A stretch of 64,000 nucleotides of DNA from Lachnospiraceae bacterium (lineage in GTDB: Bacteria; Bacillota; Clostridia; Lachnospirales; Lachnospiraceae), in assembly GCA_022483465.1 (NCBI GenBank), contig JAKVNF010000002.1, forward strand, positions 866,954-930,953, read 5' to 3'. The stretch's first letter is position 1. The number at the start of each line of letters is the position of its first letter. Position numbers and translations under genes: made by a program. Positions 26,062-34,662 of this stretch are shown here, piece after piece. The notes below the pieces were generated by a model. The model was not told the origin of the DNA. It saw only the letters and a list, made by a program, of their open reading frames with translations, and ran no database searches.

Positions 26062-27771
26062 TTAATTTGAGGATAAATTTTGTTCTACGGACTCGTGATA
26101 AGCGCTGATGGTTTCCGCAGAATCTGCAAAACTGAAATGGTTCCGAACAAAATCTGTCCCTGATCCCAGCGTAATACACATCGTTGCAGCGATCAGACAA
26201 ATTATTTTTCCAAGTGCGAATTTGTCGACGCTCCGGTGCATATGCACCGCCGTCTGCAGCTTCATGATGCTCTTTGCAAATGCTCTGTATCCCGCAATCG
26301 CGCAAGGAATGAGAAACCAATAATACACCACAACATAATGGGCTGCTGCTTCCCAGATGATGTGAAATGCAAAGCCTCCCACTGCGATCAACGCCGGGTG
26401 CAGAAACTCTTCTTTATTATTTCTATTGTAAAGCAATCCCATAAATACCGCACCTAACAAGATCGTGCTATGGGCAATATTCAATAAAAAGGTAAGAATC
26501 TGACGCAATCCTCCATAAAACAGGCTGTAATAGAATGATTCAAATTGTACTGCATTGCCTCTTCCCGTGTTAATCATAAAGGATTCAAACGATGGATCAT
26601 TCCACTGCAATACAATCTTATGCAATAACCAGTGTGTAAAAGTTCCCTTATTGTCCCGATAATATTGGTAGGTCTGTCGCAGACCAGCTATGGCCATCTC
26701 TTTGGATTTTGGGGTATCAAAACCAGCTTCCCGAAAGACATTTACTGTGGTGCCATTATAGGTTCCGTCGCCTGCGGTAGTCATCAGAATATAATTCAAC
26801 ATCGGCATTCCCTCCGCGGTCGGGATATGCGTAATGCTCTCTGTAATGAAATCCACTCCCTTTCTAAACACCACAAGACCAAGCAATAAGGAGAATATCA
26901 TAACTGCAGTGTAGGCTTTTTTACCCTTCCGAAACAGCAAATCTCTAAAAAGAAAAATAATCATTGCAGTAAGAATAATCACGGAATTCATCTTTAGGAC
27001 ATATGCCAATCCCGTGAGGCATGCTGCAAATACAATTCTTCTCTTTCTATAGTCTTTTTCAAAGTGAATGACTTGGTCTATAGCAATTGTGATACATGCC
27101 ATTGAAGGAAGCGTCCCATAATTATATGTAATGTAGAAGAACAGCCCAGGAAACAGTAATAATAAGATTCGAGTGTAATATCCAATCTTTTCATTAGAGA
27201 AAGAAAGTGTCGCTATTCTTCCTATCATCTCGATGTTTACAACACAGGATATGAGATTAAGGATTTGATAAGCAACGAATGCTTTCTCGCCAAACAAAAT
27301 CAGAAGAAAAGCATCGATTAAAACCAGTCCGTTTTGATAAGGGCACCGATACATATACCCTTCCTGAGAGGAAAACTCCGCAAAGTTTCCCTCCAGTATT
27401 TGTTCTGCAACCTTCATGACTTTTCCAGGGTCGCTAATTGGTTTGTATTGCGTTGATAAAGTGAAAAAGAGTCCAATAGCAAAATATACCAGGTAAATAT
27501 ATTCTAATTTTACTTGTCTTGTCTTGATACTGTTCTTGTGTAGTTTGGCATATATTAGTGAAATAGAAGCTGTGATCAAGCATGTCAGCAGCAGTGTCAA
27601 AGCAGTATCCGGTAGATAGAATCTCTGTACCGTTACATTTGTTAGATTGTCGTCTATCTGAACCGGGTAAGAAACTGTCGTACCTACTATGCTTATCCAA
27701 AACAGATACAGTGCCATAACAGTGAATATAATTCTAATCAACAACATAAATACCTTATCTACCTTGTTCAC
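26062..27771 (-). CDS. GT39/GT-C-like membrane glycosyltransferase
   Basis: The 569-residue protein has twelve or so helices. After the first helix comes a long extracytoplasmic loop (PVQIDDNLTNVTVQRF), and between later helices ITYNYGTLPSMACITIAID and LTGLAYVLKMNSVIILTA. The C-terminal third has GGFAFHIIWEAAAHYVVVYY. This matches the frameshifted gene at 18709-20300 in order and motif, so the two are paralogues. The class uses polyprenyl-phosphate sugars to glycosylate a polymer outside the membrane. The start is GTG at 27771 with AGGGG 11 bases upstream; an ATG 24 bases later is an alternative. A 134-base gap (27772-27905) to the upstream GT4 gene holds nothing recognisable. Confidence 0.65.
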   Translation of the reverse strand: MNKVDKVFMLLIRIIFTVMALYLFWISIVGTTVSYPVQIDDNLTNVTVQRFYLPDTALTLLLTCLITASISLIYAKLHKNSIKTRQVKLEYIYLVYFAIGLFFTLSTQYKPISDPGKVMKVAEQILEGNFAEFSSQEGYMYRCPYQNGLVLIDAFLLILFGEKAFVAYQILNLISCVVNIEMIGRIATLSFSNEKIGYYTRILLLLFPGLFFYITYNYGTLPSMACITIAIDQVIHFEKDYRKRRIVFAACLTGLAYVLKMNSVIILTAMIIFLFRDLLFRKGKKAYTAVMIFSLLLGLVVFRKGVDFITESITHIPTAEGMPMLNYILMTTAGDGTYNGTTVNVFREAGFDTPKSKEMAIAGLRQTYQYYRDNKGTFTHWLLHKIVLQWNDPSFESFMINTGRGNAVQFESFYYSLFYGGLRQILTFLLNIAHSTILLGAVFMGLLYNRNNKEEFLHPALIAVGGFAFHIIWEAAAHYVVVYYWFLIPCAIAGYRAFAKSIMKLQTAVHMHRSVDKFALGKIICLIAATMCITLGSGTDFVRNHFSFADSAETISAYHESVEQNLSSN

Positions 27772-27905
27772 GAAAATCGCATCCCCTGTTAAAGTCTTCC
27801 CATTACTGTACTGATATTATTTTATAACATGTAGGTTATTCTTCATATGCACATGTTGGATGCTCTGATTGCAGCGTTTTTGCATCATCTTATTATCTCC
27901 TTACT

Positions 27906-29069
27906 CTACCGCTTTATAAGATTTTTAATTATCGGTATGCTATTTAGTGAATTATAATAATTGTGGAAAACATACTTATCACAAACTGTTTTGTAAGCAT
28001 TTTCTCCCATATTTACTAATTTTCTACGGTCTTGAACGCATTTGAACATTGTTTCCGTGAGGTTCTTCTCATCTTCGTCACGAAATATATCCCCATTGAT
28101 TCCAGGTTCAATATAACTGGCTGTCCCATTGCCCGTGCTGCATACTGCTGCAACACTATTTGCCATCGCCTCAAGGATAGAGTATGCAGCGGGCTCTCCT
28201 GTACTCGGGAGAACATATAAATCACTACTCTGATAAATAGCATTCATCTCATTATGCGGAACATTTGTTTTTATCGATACATGATTCTTTAAGCATTTGC
28301 TTTCATTGATGCGCTCCAGTACTTGTTTTAAATATTCTTCATGAAAACTATTAGATACCTCTCCTACGATTAGTAATGTGGCATCTGGTATTTCTTGCAA
28401 GAGCTTTTCAAAAGCATTGAGCATGAGTAAATGGTTTTTTCTCTTCTCAAATTTCCCCACTTCTAGTATTCTGATTTTTCCATTTGAAAACCAATGTTTT
28501 TTCTCAGGTGGGCATATCGGCTCAGCTATAAATGGGACAAAATAGCTATTTTCTGTTTTGATAAGATTCTTATCAGGGTTGATTTCTTTTCTTAACACAG
28601 GAGTGATTCTGCATGTCGGTAAATTGCTGTCAACAAGACGATGAATCCAATTGCGATGAAGTTCTTTATCATCTACATAGAGAGGACTCTGGTTGTAAAC
28701 TATGGTACATATCCCGATTTTGCGCAATATTTGATAACATTTCAATGAATATAAAGATTTCTCTCGAAGTATTACTAAATCCGGTTTGAATTCGTTCACT
28801 AGCTTTTTGAATTTTGCTTTAGAGGGTATCCCATATCTAAGATCAAAATCATGTGCATACTCATTGTTCCTATGCAACGCAGTGTGAATATTATATAATA
28901 TTTGAAATAAGCTGGAATATGGGAGAAGGACAGGCTTTTCAACTGAATGATCTTCAAGCTTGCCCATCCTTCTGACAACGAACATGGTCTCATCACCATG
29001 CTCATGCCACCCCTTTATCACCGCCGCCTGGTTCGTATGGAACCGCGGTGCCAGATACATAATCCTCAT
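27906..29069 (-). CDS. glycosyltransferase family 4
   Basis: This cytoplasmic retaining GT-B enzyme has 387 residues. The N-terminal acceptor half is irregular. The C-terminal donor half (about residues 190-370) shows RILEVGKFEKRKNHLLML, PSSDLYVLPSTGEPAAYSILEAM with the E-x7-E motif, and a glycine-rich end. It probably adds one sugar of the repeat unit on the lipid carrier. It follows the GT4 gene at 29076 after six bases, in the same operon. The acceptor is unknown. Confidence 0.88.
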   Translation of the reverse strand: MRIMYLAPRFHTNQAAVIKGWHEHGDETMFVVRRMGKLEDHSVEKPVLLPYSSLFQILYNIHTALHRNNEYAHDFDLRYGIPSKAKFKKLVNEFKPDLVILREKSLYSLKCYQILRKIGICTIVYNQSPLYVDDKELHRNWIHRLVDSNLPTCRITPVLRKEINPDKNLIKTENSYFVPFIAEPICPPEKKHWFSNGKIRILEVGKFEKRKNHLLMLNAFEKLLQEIPDATLLIVGEVSNSFHEEYLKQVLERINESKCLKNHVSIKTNVPHNEMNAIYQSSDLYVLPSTGEPAAYSILEAMANSVAAVCSTGNGTASYIEPGINGDIFRDEDEKNLTETMFKCVQDRRKLVNMGENAYKTVCDKYVFHNYYNSLNSIPIIKNLIKR

Positions 29070-29075
29070 ATCGCT

Positions 29076-30296
29076 TTACCCATGAACTATCTTTCGTATT
29101 ACATTAAGCCACAGATTTGAGATAGCTTCGACAGAAATGCTATTAATAGCACACCTTGCTTGATTTCGATACTTTTCAAGCATTTTTTTATCTGTGTATA
29201 GTATTCTCATTGCTTCAGACAGAGTCTTCTCTCGTCCACTTAATGGTATATCCGTTCTCCAATTCAAGTCATCATTGCTTTCTGTGCCGCAAACTGGAAC
29301 CAGGATACCATACTCTGCGAGATCCACCCGTTCTGTCCTGTCCGAGATAGGATCTGTTTCAGGAGCCAAAATTTCCCGGGCTCCACATTCTGTTGCAATG
29401 CACGGAAGTCCGTTTTGTAATGCCTCGACCAATACATTCGGCATTCCCTCCATATTTGAAGAGAGTACAAAGACATCCGATGCTCTCATATAATCAGCAG
29501 GATTGGCTTGCCTTCCACAAAATAGTACATGATCCGAAATTCCGAGGTCCATCGACATCTGGCGTAATGGCTCGAAAAGTTCGCCATCCCCCACCAACAC
29601 CAGTCCCGGTTTCCTATTGCCTCTCGCAAATTCCGCCTCTTTACAGAAGTCAGCGAACGCTCTCAGCAGATGCAGTTGCCCCTTCTCAGGGGCAAGTCTC
29701 CCCACATTAATAAAAACAAAATGATTTTTTTCAAAATCCTGAAATTCTGTAAGCGTATGACCCGTGAGCTGCATCTGCGTTGCAGCGTTGTATATCGTCG
29801 CGATCTTTTGTTCCGGAACTTTAAAGAAATCAATACAGTCTCTACGAACGGTTTCAGAACAAGCGATAATATAATCGCATTTGAGATACGCTACCTTTAC
29901 ATACCATTTTTTGAAGACGCTATGTACGAATAGTGATTCAATATTTCTTACGGAAACTATTTCCTTTTCGCCCACTCCTGACAGTACATTAATAATATCC
30001 GCACCAGGAAGGAAACTGATACAGACATCAATCGCATGACTTTTCTTGATCTGTCTCATCTCCCGTATCTGGGCGAGAACATTCCAGCCCTTGGAAAAGC
30101 GGCTGTCCTGCGAATCCGATCTATGCTGCATCACGATCACATTTTGCGGATAAGGCTTCAGATCAGGATCGTCATATATCACACACAAGTAGCTCTTTAC
30201 CCCTAGCGCATGTGTATTAAAGTACTCCGAGAGAGTCCGTACTGTCTTCTCAGCTCCGCCCTGATTCAGATGATGTGTAAAGAATAGTATGTTCAT
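29076..30296 (-). CDS. glycosyltransferase family 4
   Basis: The 406-residue GT-B protein has the typical start MNILFFTHHLNQGGAEKTV (Gly-rich loop, then a conserved E/K), the donor-domain sequence FINVGRLAPEKGQLHLL near residue 205, DHVLFCGRQANP, and the E-x7-E motif in SNMEGMPNVLVEALQNGLP. It resembles N-acetylgalactosamine- or glucose-adding enzymes of capsule loci, but the sugar cannot be assigned. Its ATG overlaps the stop of the GT2 gene (ATGA), so the two are translationally coupled. Confidence 0.92.
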   Translation of the reverse strand: MNILFFTHHLNQGGAEKTVRTLSEYFNTHALGVKSYLCVIYDDPDLKPYPQNVIVMQHRSDSQDSRFSKGWNVLAQIREMRQIKKSHAIDVCISFLPGADIINVLSGVGEKEIVSVRNIESLFVHSVFKKWYVKVAYLKCDYIIACSETVRRDCIDFFKVPEQKIATIYNAATQMQLTGHTLTEFQDFEKNHFVFINVGRLAPEKGQLHLLRAFADFCKEAEFARGNRKPGLVLVGDGELFEPLRQMSMDLGISDHVLFCGRQANPADYMRASDVFVLSSNMEGMPNVLVEALQNGLPCIATECGAREILAPETDPISDRTERVDLAEYGILVPVCGTESNDDLNWRTDIPLSGREKTLSEAMRILYTDKKMLEKYRNQARCAINSISVEAISNLWLNVIRKIVHG

Positions 30297-31285
30297 TTTC
30301 GCTCATTCTCATACCGACCTGACCACTTCAGGAAGACAAAGTAAGTTGGAATGTATAGGATATTCCATAAGATCGAAGGGTGCAAGGAAGGGATGCCGGC
30401 TTGCTCGAAATTCCCTTTATTCTTCAGCCCATACCTTCTTTTGGCAAATCTCATATAGATTTGATACAAGGCCAGCATCTTCAATTTCACCTTTGTATTT
30501 TTCAGCTGTGGACTATTCAGATATACCGCTGACCGATACATCATTCCCAGAGGAGAATAGACTTTCATGTACCTTCCAGTCTTTGTGAGCCCTCCGTCAT
30601 GGTAATCGCAGACATAGATCTTTCGATTTGCAAATACCAATCGATATTCCCCGGACATTGCCATCCATACGGCGTCCTCCGGGAGGAATCTTTCCTGGTA
30701 AAAGACAGGAAATAGGAATTTTTTTAAAACAGACGTATAGAATACTTCCGCTTTATCTCCCGTATCTCCTGCATTGATTCTCAGCTCCGCATAGGTGCTG
30801 ATGGTATTGTCCTCTGCGTATTCTCCAGCATTCACCTCACCCCTGTCATTGATTCGGAGAAAACTGAATCCGCAGAGGTTCTCTTTTGTTCTTCTGGGCT
30901 CATATTCCCAATAATACTGTTCAACAGTACGCACCGCACACGGCAGCAGCGTGTCATCGCTGTCCACGATGAATGTCAACGGCGTGCTGATGTTTGCGAT
31001 TCCCAAGTTGAGCGCAGTGTGCTTTCCGCCATTGGTCTTTTTGAGATAGCGGACCTTTTGCGGATTCTCTTCTTTCCACTTCTGTACAAGATCTGGGGTG
31101 TGATCCGTACTGCCATCGTCCACGATCAGCCATGACCAGCGATCGGAATCCTGTGCCAGCAGGGATTGGTACAACTTTGGCAGATATTCCGCACGATTAT
31201 ACGTCGGTGTCAATATGGTGATCAAAGGTCCCTGTTCTCTCTCCGCCAATTTTGATTCCTCACTTCTGTCCGCTTCAGCACCCAA
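30293..31285 (-). CDS. glycosyltransferase family 2
   Basis: This inverting GT-A enzyme has 330 residues. TILTPTYNRAEYLPKLYQSLL opens the domain near residue 23, followed by the nucleotide-binding VDDGSTD, NGGKHTALNLG and the metal-binding DSDD (about residue 112). The C-terminal region is basic with no membrane helix, so it works at the cytoplasmic face. The start is uncertain: the frame opens with TTG at 31285, inside the end of the GT-D gene, and there is no ATG before the conserved part. Overlaps at both ends show a tight operon. Confidence 0.9.
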   Translation of the reverse strand: MGAEADRSEESKLAEREQGPLITILTPTYNRAEYLPKLYQSLLAQDSDRWSWLIVDDGSTDHTPDLVQKWKEENPQKVRYLKKTNGGKHTALNLGIANISTPLTFIVDSDDTLLPCAVRTVEQYYWEYEPRRTKENLCGFSFLRINDRGEVNAGEYAEDNTISTYAELRINAGDTGDKAEVFYTSVLKKFLFPVFYQERFLPEDAVWMAMSGEYRLVFANRKIYVCDYHDGGLTKTGRYMKVYSPLGMMYRSAVYLNSPQLKNTKVKLKMLALYQIYMRFAKRRYGLKNKGNFEQAGIPSLHPSILWNILYIPTYFVFLKWSGRYENERK

Positions 31286-32150
31286 TTCTTGTTACGACTT
31301 CATACAGGTATTTTGTATATCCTGCCTTGATGTTCTCCTCTTCGGTAAGGATATGGTGTTTGGGTATATCGGTCTTCGTCTTTGCTCCTGCCCGATACCA
31401 CTCGTACTCGGTGTCAAGGTTCCCGATATCCAGTATCCGATATCCCTTTCTGAAGAGGGCCAATCCTAACGGTTTTGCACTGGGTCCAATCGATAGCAGG
31501 ACCAAGCGCTCCGGATCGATCTTTTCACAGGTATTCAGGATTTCCTGATAGGCTGCATATGCCTGAGACGGCGGGCAGAGAATTCTCTCCACTTCTGCAG
31601 CAGAATCCAGAAGGTCATTGGTAACCCCGGTATGAGATCCCGCGCCTTCCACCACAGTCACCTTTTTCCCATTCCAGATCGACCGCATCGATGCAAACCA
31701 TGCGCCGCTCTTCGACTGATCCCGCAGTGTGGAATAGCATCTGGACACAGAAGTGCTTCCATAGGCTGTCTTGGGATCGCAATTTTCATAATATATTTTT
31801 CTGCAAAATAGCAAATGATCTTTCCAGAATTCCTGAGAAGGCTTTTCGTATTGATCAAGTCCATTGAAGATATCCGGAATCGTGATTATCAGGTTCTCAT
31901 CATGAGCCCGCAAAGCCTCACACAGCCCCTCTGCCAGTTCCTGATTACTTTTTTGAAAGGCAAGCGCCTTTCCACGAATCATTTGAATTTCTCCGTCCCC
32001 AAAGCGTATCATGCTCATCTTTGGGTTTGAGATAGCCTTAATTGTATCATCCACAGAAAGCACATGAATTTTTGGTCCCCTTGTCTTTCTGGACACTTCA
32101 TACATTTCATAGACCGTGTCCGCAATCATCTGCTTGACTTTTTTATTCAT
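31275..32150 (-). CDS. GT-D-fold glycosyltransferase (DUF1792 type)
   Basis: The 291-residue protein carries MSMIRFGDGEIQMIRGKALAFQ near residue 45, where the D-x-E of FGDGE is the metal-binding motif of the GT-D fold. This fold was first described for a glucosyltransferase acting on streptococcal serine-rich adhesins and is also common in capsule loci. Later blocks, VEGAGSHTGVTNDLL and LVLLSIGPSAKPLGLAL, fit the Rossmann-like core. It has a good ribosome binding site (GGGGAG) and overlaps the GT4 gene upstream by eight bases. Here, within a polysaccharide locus and with no adhesin gene, it most likely adds a sugar to the repeat unit. Confidence 0.85.
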   Translation of the reverse strand: MNKKVKQMIADTVYEMYEVSRKTRGPKIHVLSVDDTIKAISNPKMSMIRFGDGEIQMIRGKALAFQKSNQELAEGLCEALRAHDENLIITIPDIFNGLDQYEKPSQEFWKDHLLFCRKIYYENCDPKTAYGSTSVSRCYSTLRDQSKSGAWFASMRSIWNGKKVTVVEGAGSHTGVTNDLLDSAAEVERILCPPSQAYAAYQEILNTCEKIDPERLVLLSIGPSAKPLGLALFRKGYRILDIGNLDTEYEWYRAGAKTKTDIPKHHILTEEENIKAGYTKYLYEVVTRIGC

Positions 32151-33408
32151 TGGAAATCTCCCCTCCTGATTTTCCGGAATAAATCAACTCCAATTTTTCA
32201 CAGTACTCTCTGAGGGAATGCAGCCCTAGTTCCTTGGCTGCCTCCTCTCGAAACATCAGGCAGTTGTCCTGATACTGCTTTAACCTTTTCGGGTCTTTCC
32301 ACAGGGCGTGAATCCTGTCTTTCAGGATTTCTGCATTTCCGGGGCGAAATGTCTCTCCCGTCTTGCCCGAGAGGACAAGCTCTGGTGTTCCACCCAGATC
32401 GGAAGCAAGGATCGGCGTCCCATTCAGCTGACTCTCCACGACAGAAAAAGGACAGTTTTCGTACCATTCGGAAGGGAAAATGGAAAACGCCGCATTCTGA
32501 ATCGTGGTTCTTAGTTTCTCCCCCCTCAGGAATCCCATATTCGTGATATTGCTGCAACTGTCCGCTGCTTCTTTCACCTCTTGTTCTAGTTCCCCCTTGC
32601 CGGCAAATACAAAGGGAATCTCAGGAAGCGCCCTGGCAGCCGACAGTGCCGTTCGGATTCCCTTCTCCTGATCATAGCGGCCAAAGTAGAGTACATAATT
32701 GCGTGTGCGTTCAGATAGAACAGCGGTCTCTACGGAATCCTCTGGAATGAAATTATGAATAATCACTGTTCTTCCATGCACTGCCGGATGATGCTGCAGC
32801 ACCTGTTCCATAAATCTGCTGGGGCAGATCACCGTATCGACCAGTTGATAGGTCTCTCTCTTCCTATAGTATTTTCCCTCTCTTGCCCCCAGCAGGCTTC
32901 GCAGATAGGAACCATGAACACAGCGATTTTGCGTGCATGCAGAATAATCGCCATCGATACACCGCTCACAGAGTTCCCCTGTTTCCGGAATTTTCAGCAT
33001 GTGATTGGGGCACACCCACTGATAGTCATGTGCGGTATAGACCATTCTGATCTGTGGATTAAACCGGTGCACTGCCTCGATGACAGAAGGTGTCAGCTGA
33101 AAATTGATGTTGTTAAAGTGAACCACATCCGGCTGGAAATCTCTCAGCACCGCAGTCATCTTCTCTTCCGCTTCCCTGGACCAGATGATCTGGAATGGAT
33201 ACTTCAATTTATCCATTACACCCGCATGGTGGAAGTCCATATTGGAGGTATAACAGTCAATGCGGTTTCCAACAATACGCCCCTCATGTTCCATCCCGAA
33301 GTACTGCACTTCATGGCCCATTTTACGCAGCATATTGCCGATTTCAAAAATATAGGTCTCTGACCCGCCATTGGGATATAAGAATTTATTGACAATGAGT
33401 ATTCTCAT
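32143..33408 (-). CDS. glycosyltransferase family 4
   Basis: The 421-residue GT-B protein has MRILIVNKFLYPNGGSETY (Gly-rich N-terminal loop), FNNINFQLTPSVIEAVHR, VYTAHDYQWVCPNHML, a cysteine cluster (CERCIDGDYSACTQNRCVHG) that may be structural or bind zinc, and in the donor domain VLYFGRYDQEKGIRTAL and SEWYENCPFSVVESQLNG with the E-x7-E motif. The C..C..C..C insert is shared by several GT4 proteins of capsule clusters. The position is fourth in the operon, after the broken acyltransferase. Confidence 0.92.
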   Translation of the reverse strand: MRILIVNKFLYPNGGSETYIFEIGNMLRKMGHEVQYFGMEHEGRIVGNRIDCYTSNMDFHHAGVMDKLKYPFQIIWSREAEEKMTAVLRDFQPDVVHFNNINFQLTPSVIEAVHRFNPQIRMVYTAHDYQWVCPNHMLKIPETGELCERCIDGDYSACTQNRCVHGSYLRSLLGAREGKYYRKRETYQLVDTVICPSRFMEQVLQHHPAVHGRTVIIHNFIPEDSVETAVLSERTRNYVLYFGRYDQEKGIRTALSAARALPEIPFVFAGKGELEQEVKEAADSCSNITNMGFLRGEKLRTTIQNAAFSIFPSEWYENCPFSVVESQLNGTPILASDLGGTPELVLSGKTGETFRPGNAEILKDRIHALWKDPKRLKQYQDNCLMFREEAAKELGLHSLREYCEKLELIYSGKSGGEISNE

Positions 33409-33455
33409 TTGTGAAATGTTTCCCCTTGCAACATGTTTTCAAACCGCGTACTTCT

Positions 33456-34407
33456 TCATACGGATGCCGATCTTTTTACTAGACAATAACGTATTTTCGC
33501 AATTCTTCCCGACAGTAAAGAGAGTATTCTGTAAATCAAAAGAGGCCTGTACCACTGCCAGATGAGGGAGGAATCGATGCCCATTCCCTTCACAGACAGA
33601 TCAACAACTCGGATCATGGCAATCTGCAAAACATAAAAGAGAAGGCCGCTCTGTCGATAATATGCTGCCTGCATCCTAAGAAAATGAGAAGGCGTCCGCT
33701 CCCTTTCTGTACCGCATAGAAATAAAACACACCAGATTACCGGAACGGTCAGCAAATAGATCAACAATGGATGGTACGGAGCAAAAACGAGAGTGAACAG
33801 AAACAGGCTGATCAGGATGATCCACCAAAGACTCACTCTGTTTACCCACCCCGAATGGCGCTCTGTCCACCTGTGACAGAAAATTCTCAATAAAATAAGG
33901 CCCTTTCACTTTTTTTGTGGGATGAGCCCCTCCTGACCTCCGCTCAGAGCCCTGGATCCGGCTTCTCCTCTGGTGCCCAATAAGCCTTTTGGGTTATTGT
34001 AACCTTTGCCGGACCGTGGGAGCATCGCCGAGGGGCCCACGGTCTCGGAGCTGTCTCTGCCAGTCCAGACTGCCACTTGAAGTGGAAGTACTTAGTAGAA
34101 GAAATCCTCTATGGATTATCTCCTTCTGGTGCATCACACAAGAAAAATGAAAGACCCAAAAATAAAATACGTTCGCCAGGATCACAATGCGGCACATATG
34201 CAGGAATCGCCTTTGACAATGTTTCTTTTCGGTCTTGACGCTGAAGTAGCCAGAGGAAGCGAAGAACAAAGGAACAGCAAGGGTCGAGAATCTCCGGTTA
34301 TACTCCCCCGTCCATCCCGGAAATCTGCAGTGAGAGAAAAATACACCGAGCATTGCCCAAAATCGGACAACATCCACCCATTTACTTCTCGGTTGCCTAT
34401 TGCCCAT
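33456..34407 (-). pseudogene. broken acyltransferase-3 family gene
   Basis: An N-terminal piece (34407 down to about 34090) reads RSKWVDVVRFWAMLGVFFSHC, then PLFFASSGYFSV, the clear start of an acyltransferase-3 protein with its conserved histidine (FFSHC). A C-terminal piece in another frame (33890-33456) is a hydrophobic tail of four helices. Between them about 190 bases no longer code for the middle helices. This stretch is GC-rich and contains two hairpins (GACCGTGGG/CCCACGGTC near 34014-34046 and CAATAA.CC/GG.TTATTG near 33979-34000). An intact family member has 330-370 residues, and at least 60 are missing. The glycan of this strain may therefore lack an O-acetyl group. Confidence 0.75.
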
Positions 34408-34662
34408 GACTGCTCATTCTCCCTCTGATGAATAGTGATCAAACAATATGTCAGTGAGAATAGAGCATATCAACCAAAATGCTGGGCCTCACAAAGAAGG
34501 CGTCCAGTATTTCACATCCAACATTACGCTTCAGCACCCCTGGATCAGATTGCGACAAAATCTGCCTGGTATTGCATCCTTCTCTAACGCAGTGCAACTT
34601 TATCGCCAAACCCTGTGACCTCTTCCAAAAACGCAGTCCTTGATCCGATTTAAATCTCAGTA
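34408..34662. other. 255-base gap without a recognisable gene
   Basis: This stretch lies between the broken acyltransferase and the polymerase-glycosyltransferase fusion. A 71-codon minus-strand frame exists, but its codon content and product look random and it has no ribosome binding site. It is probably debris from the loss of neighbouring sequence. Confidence 0.4.
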
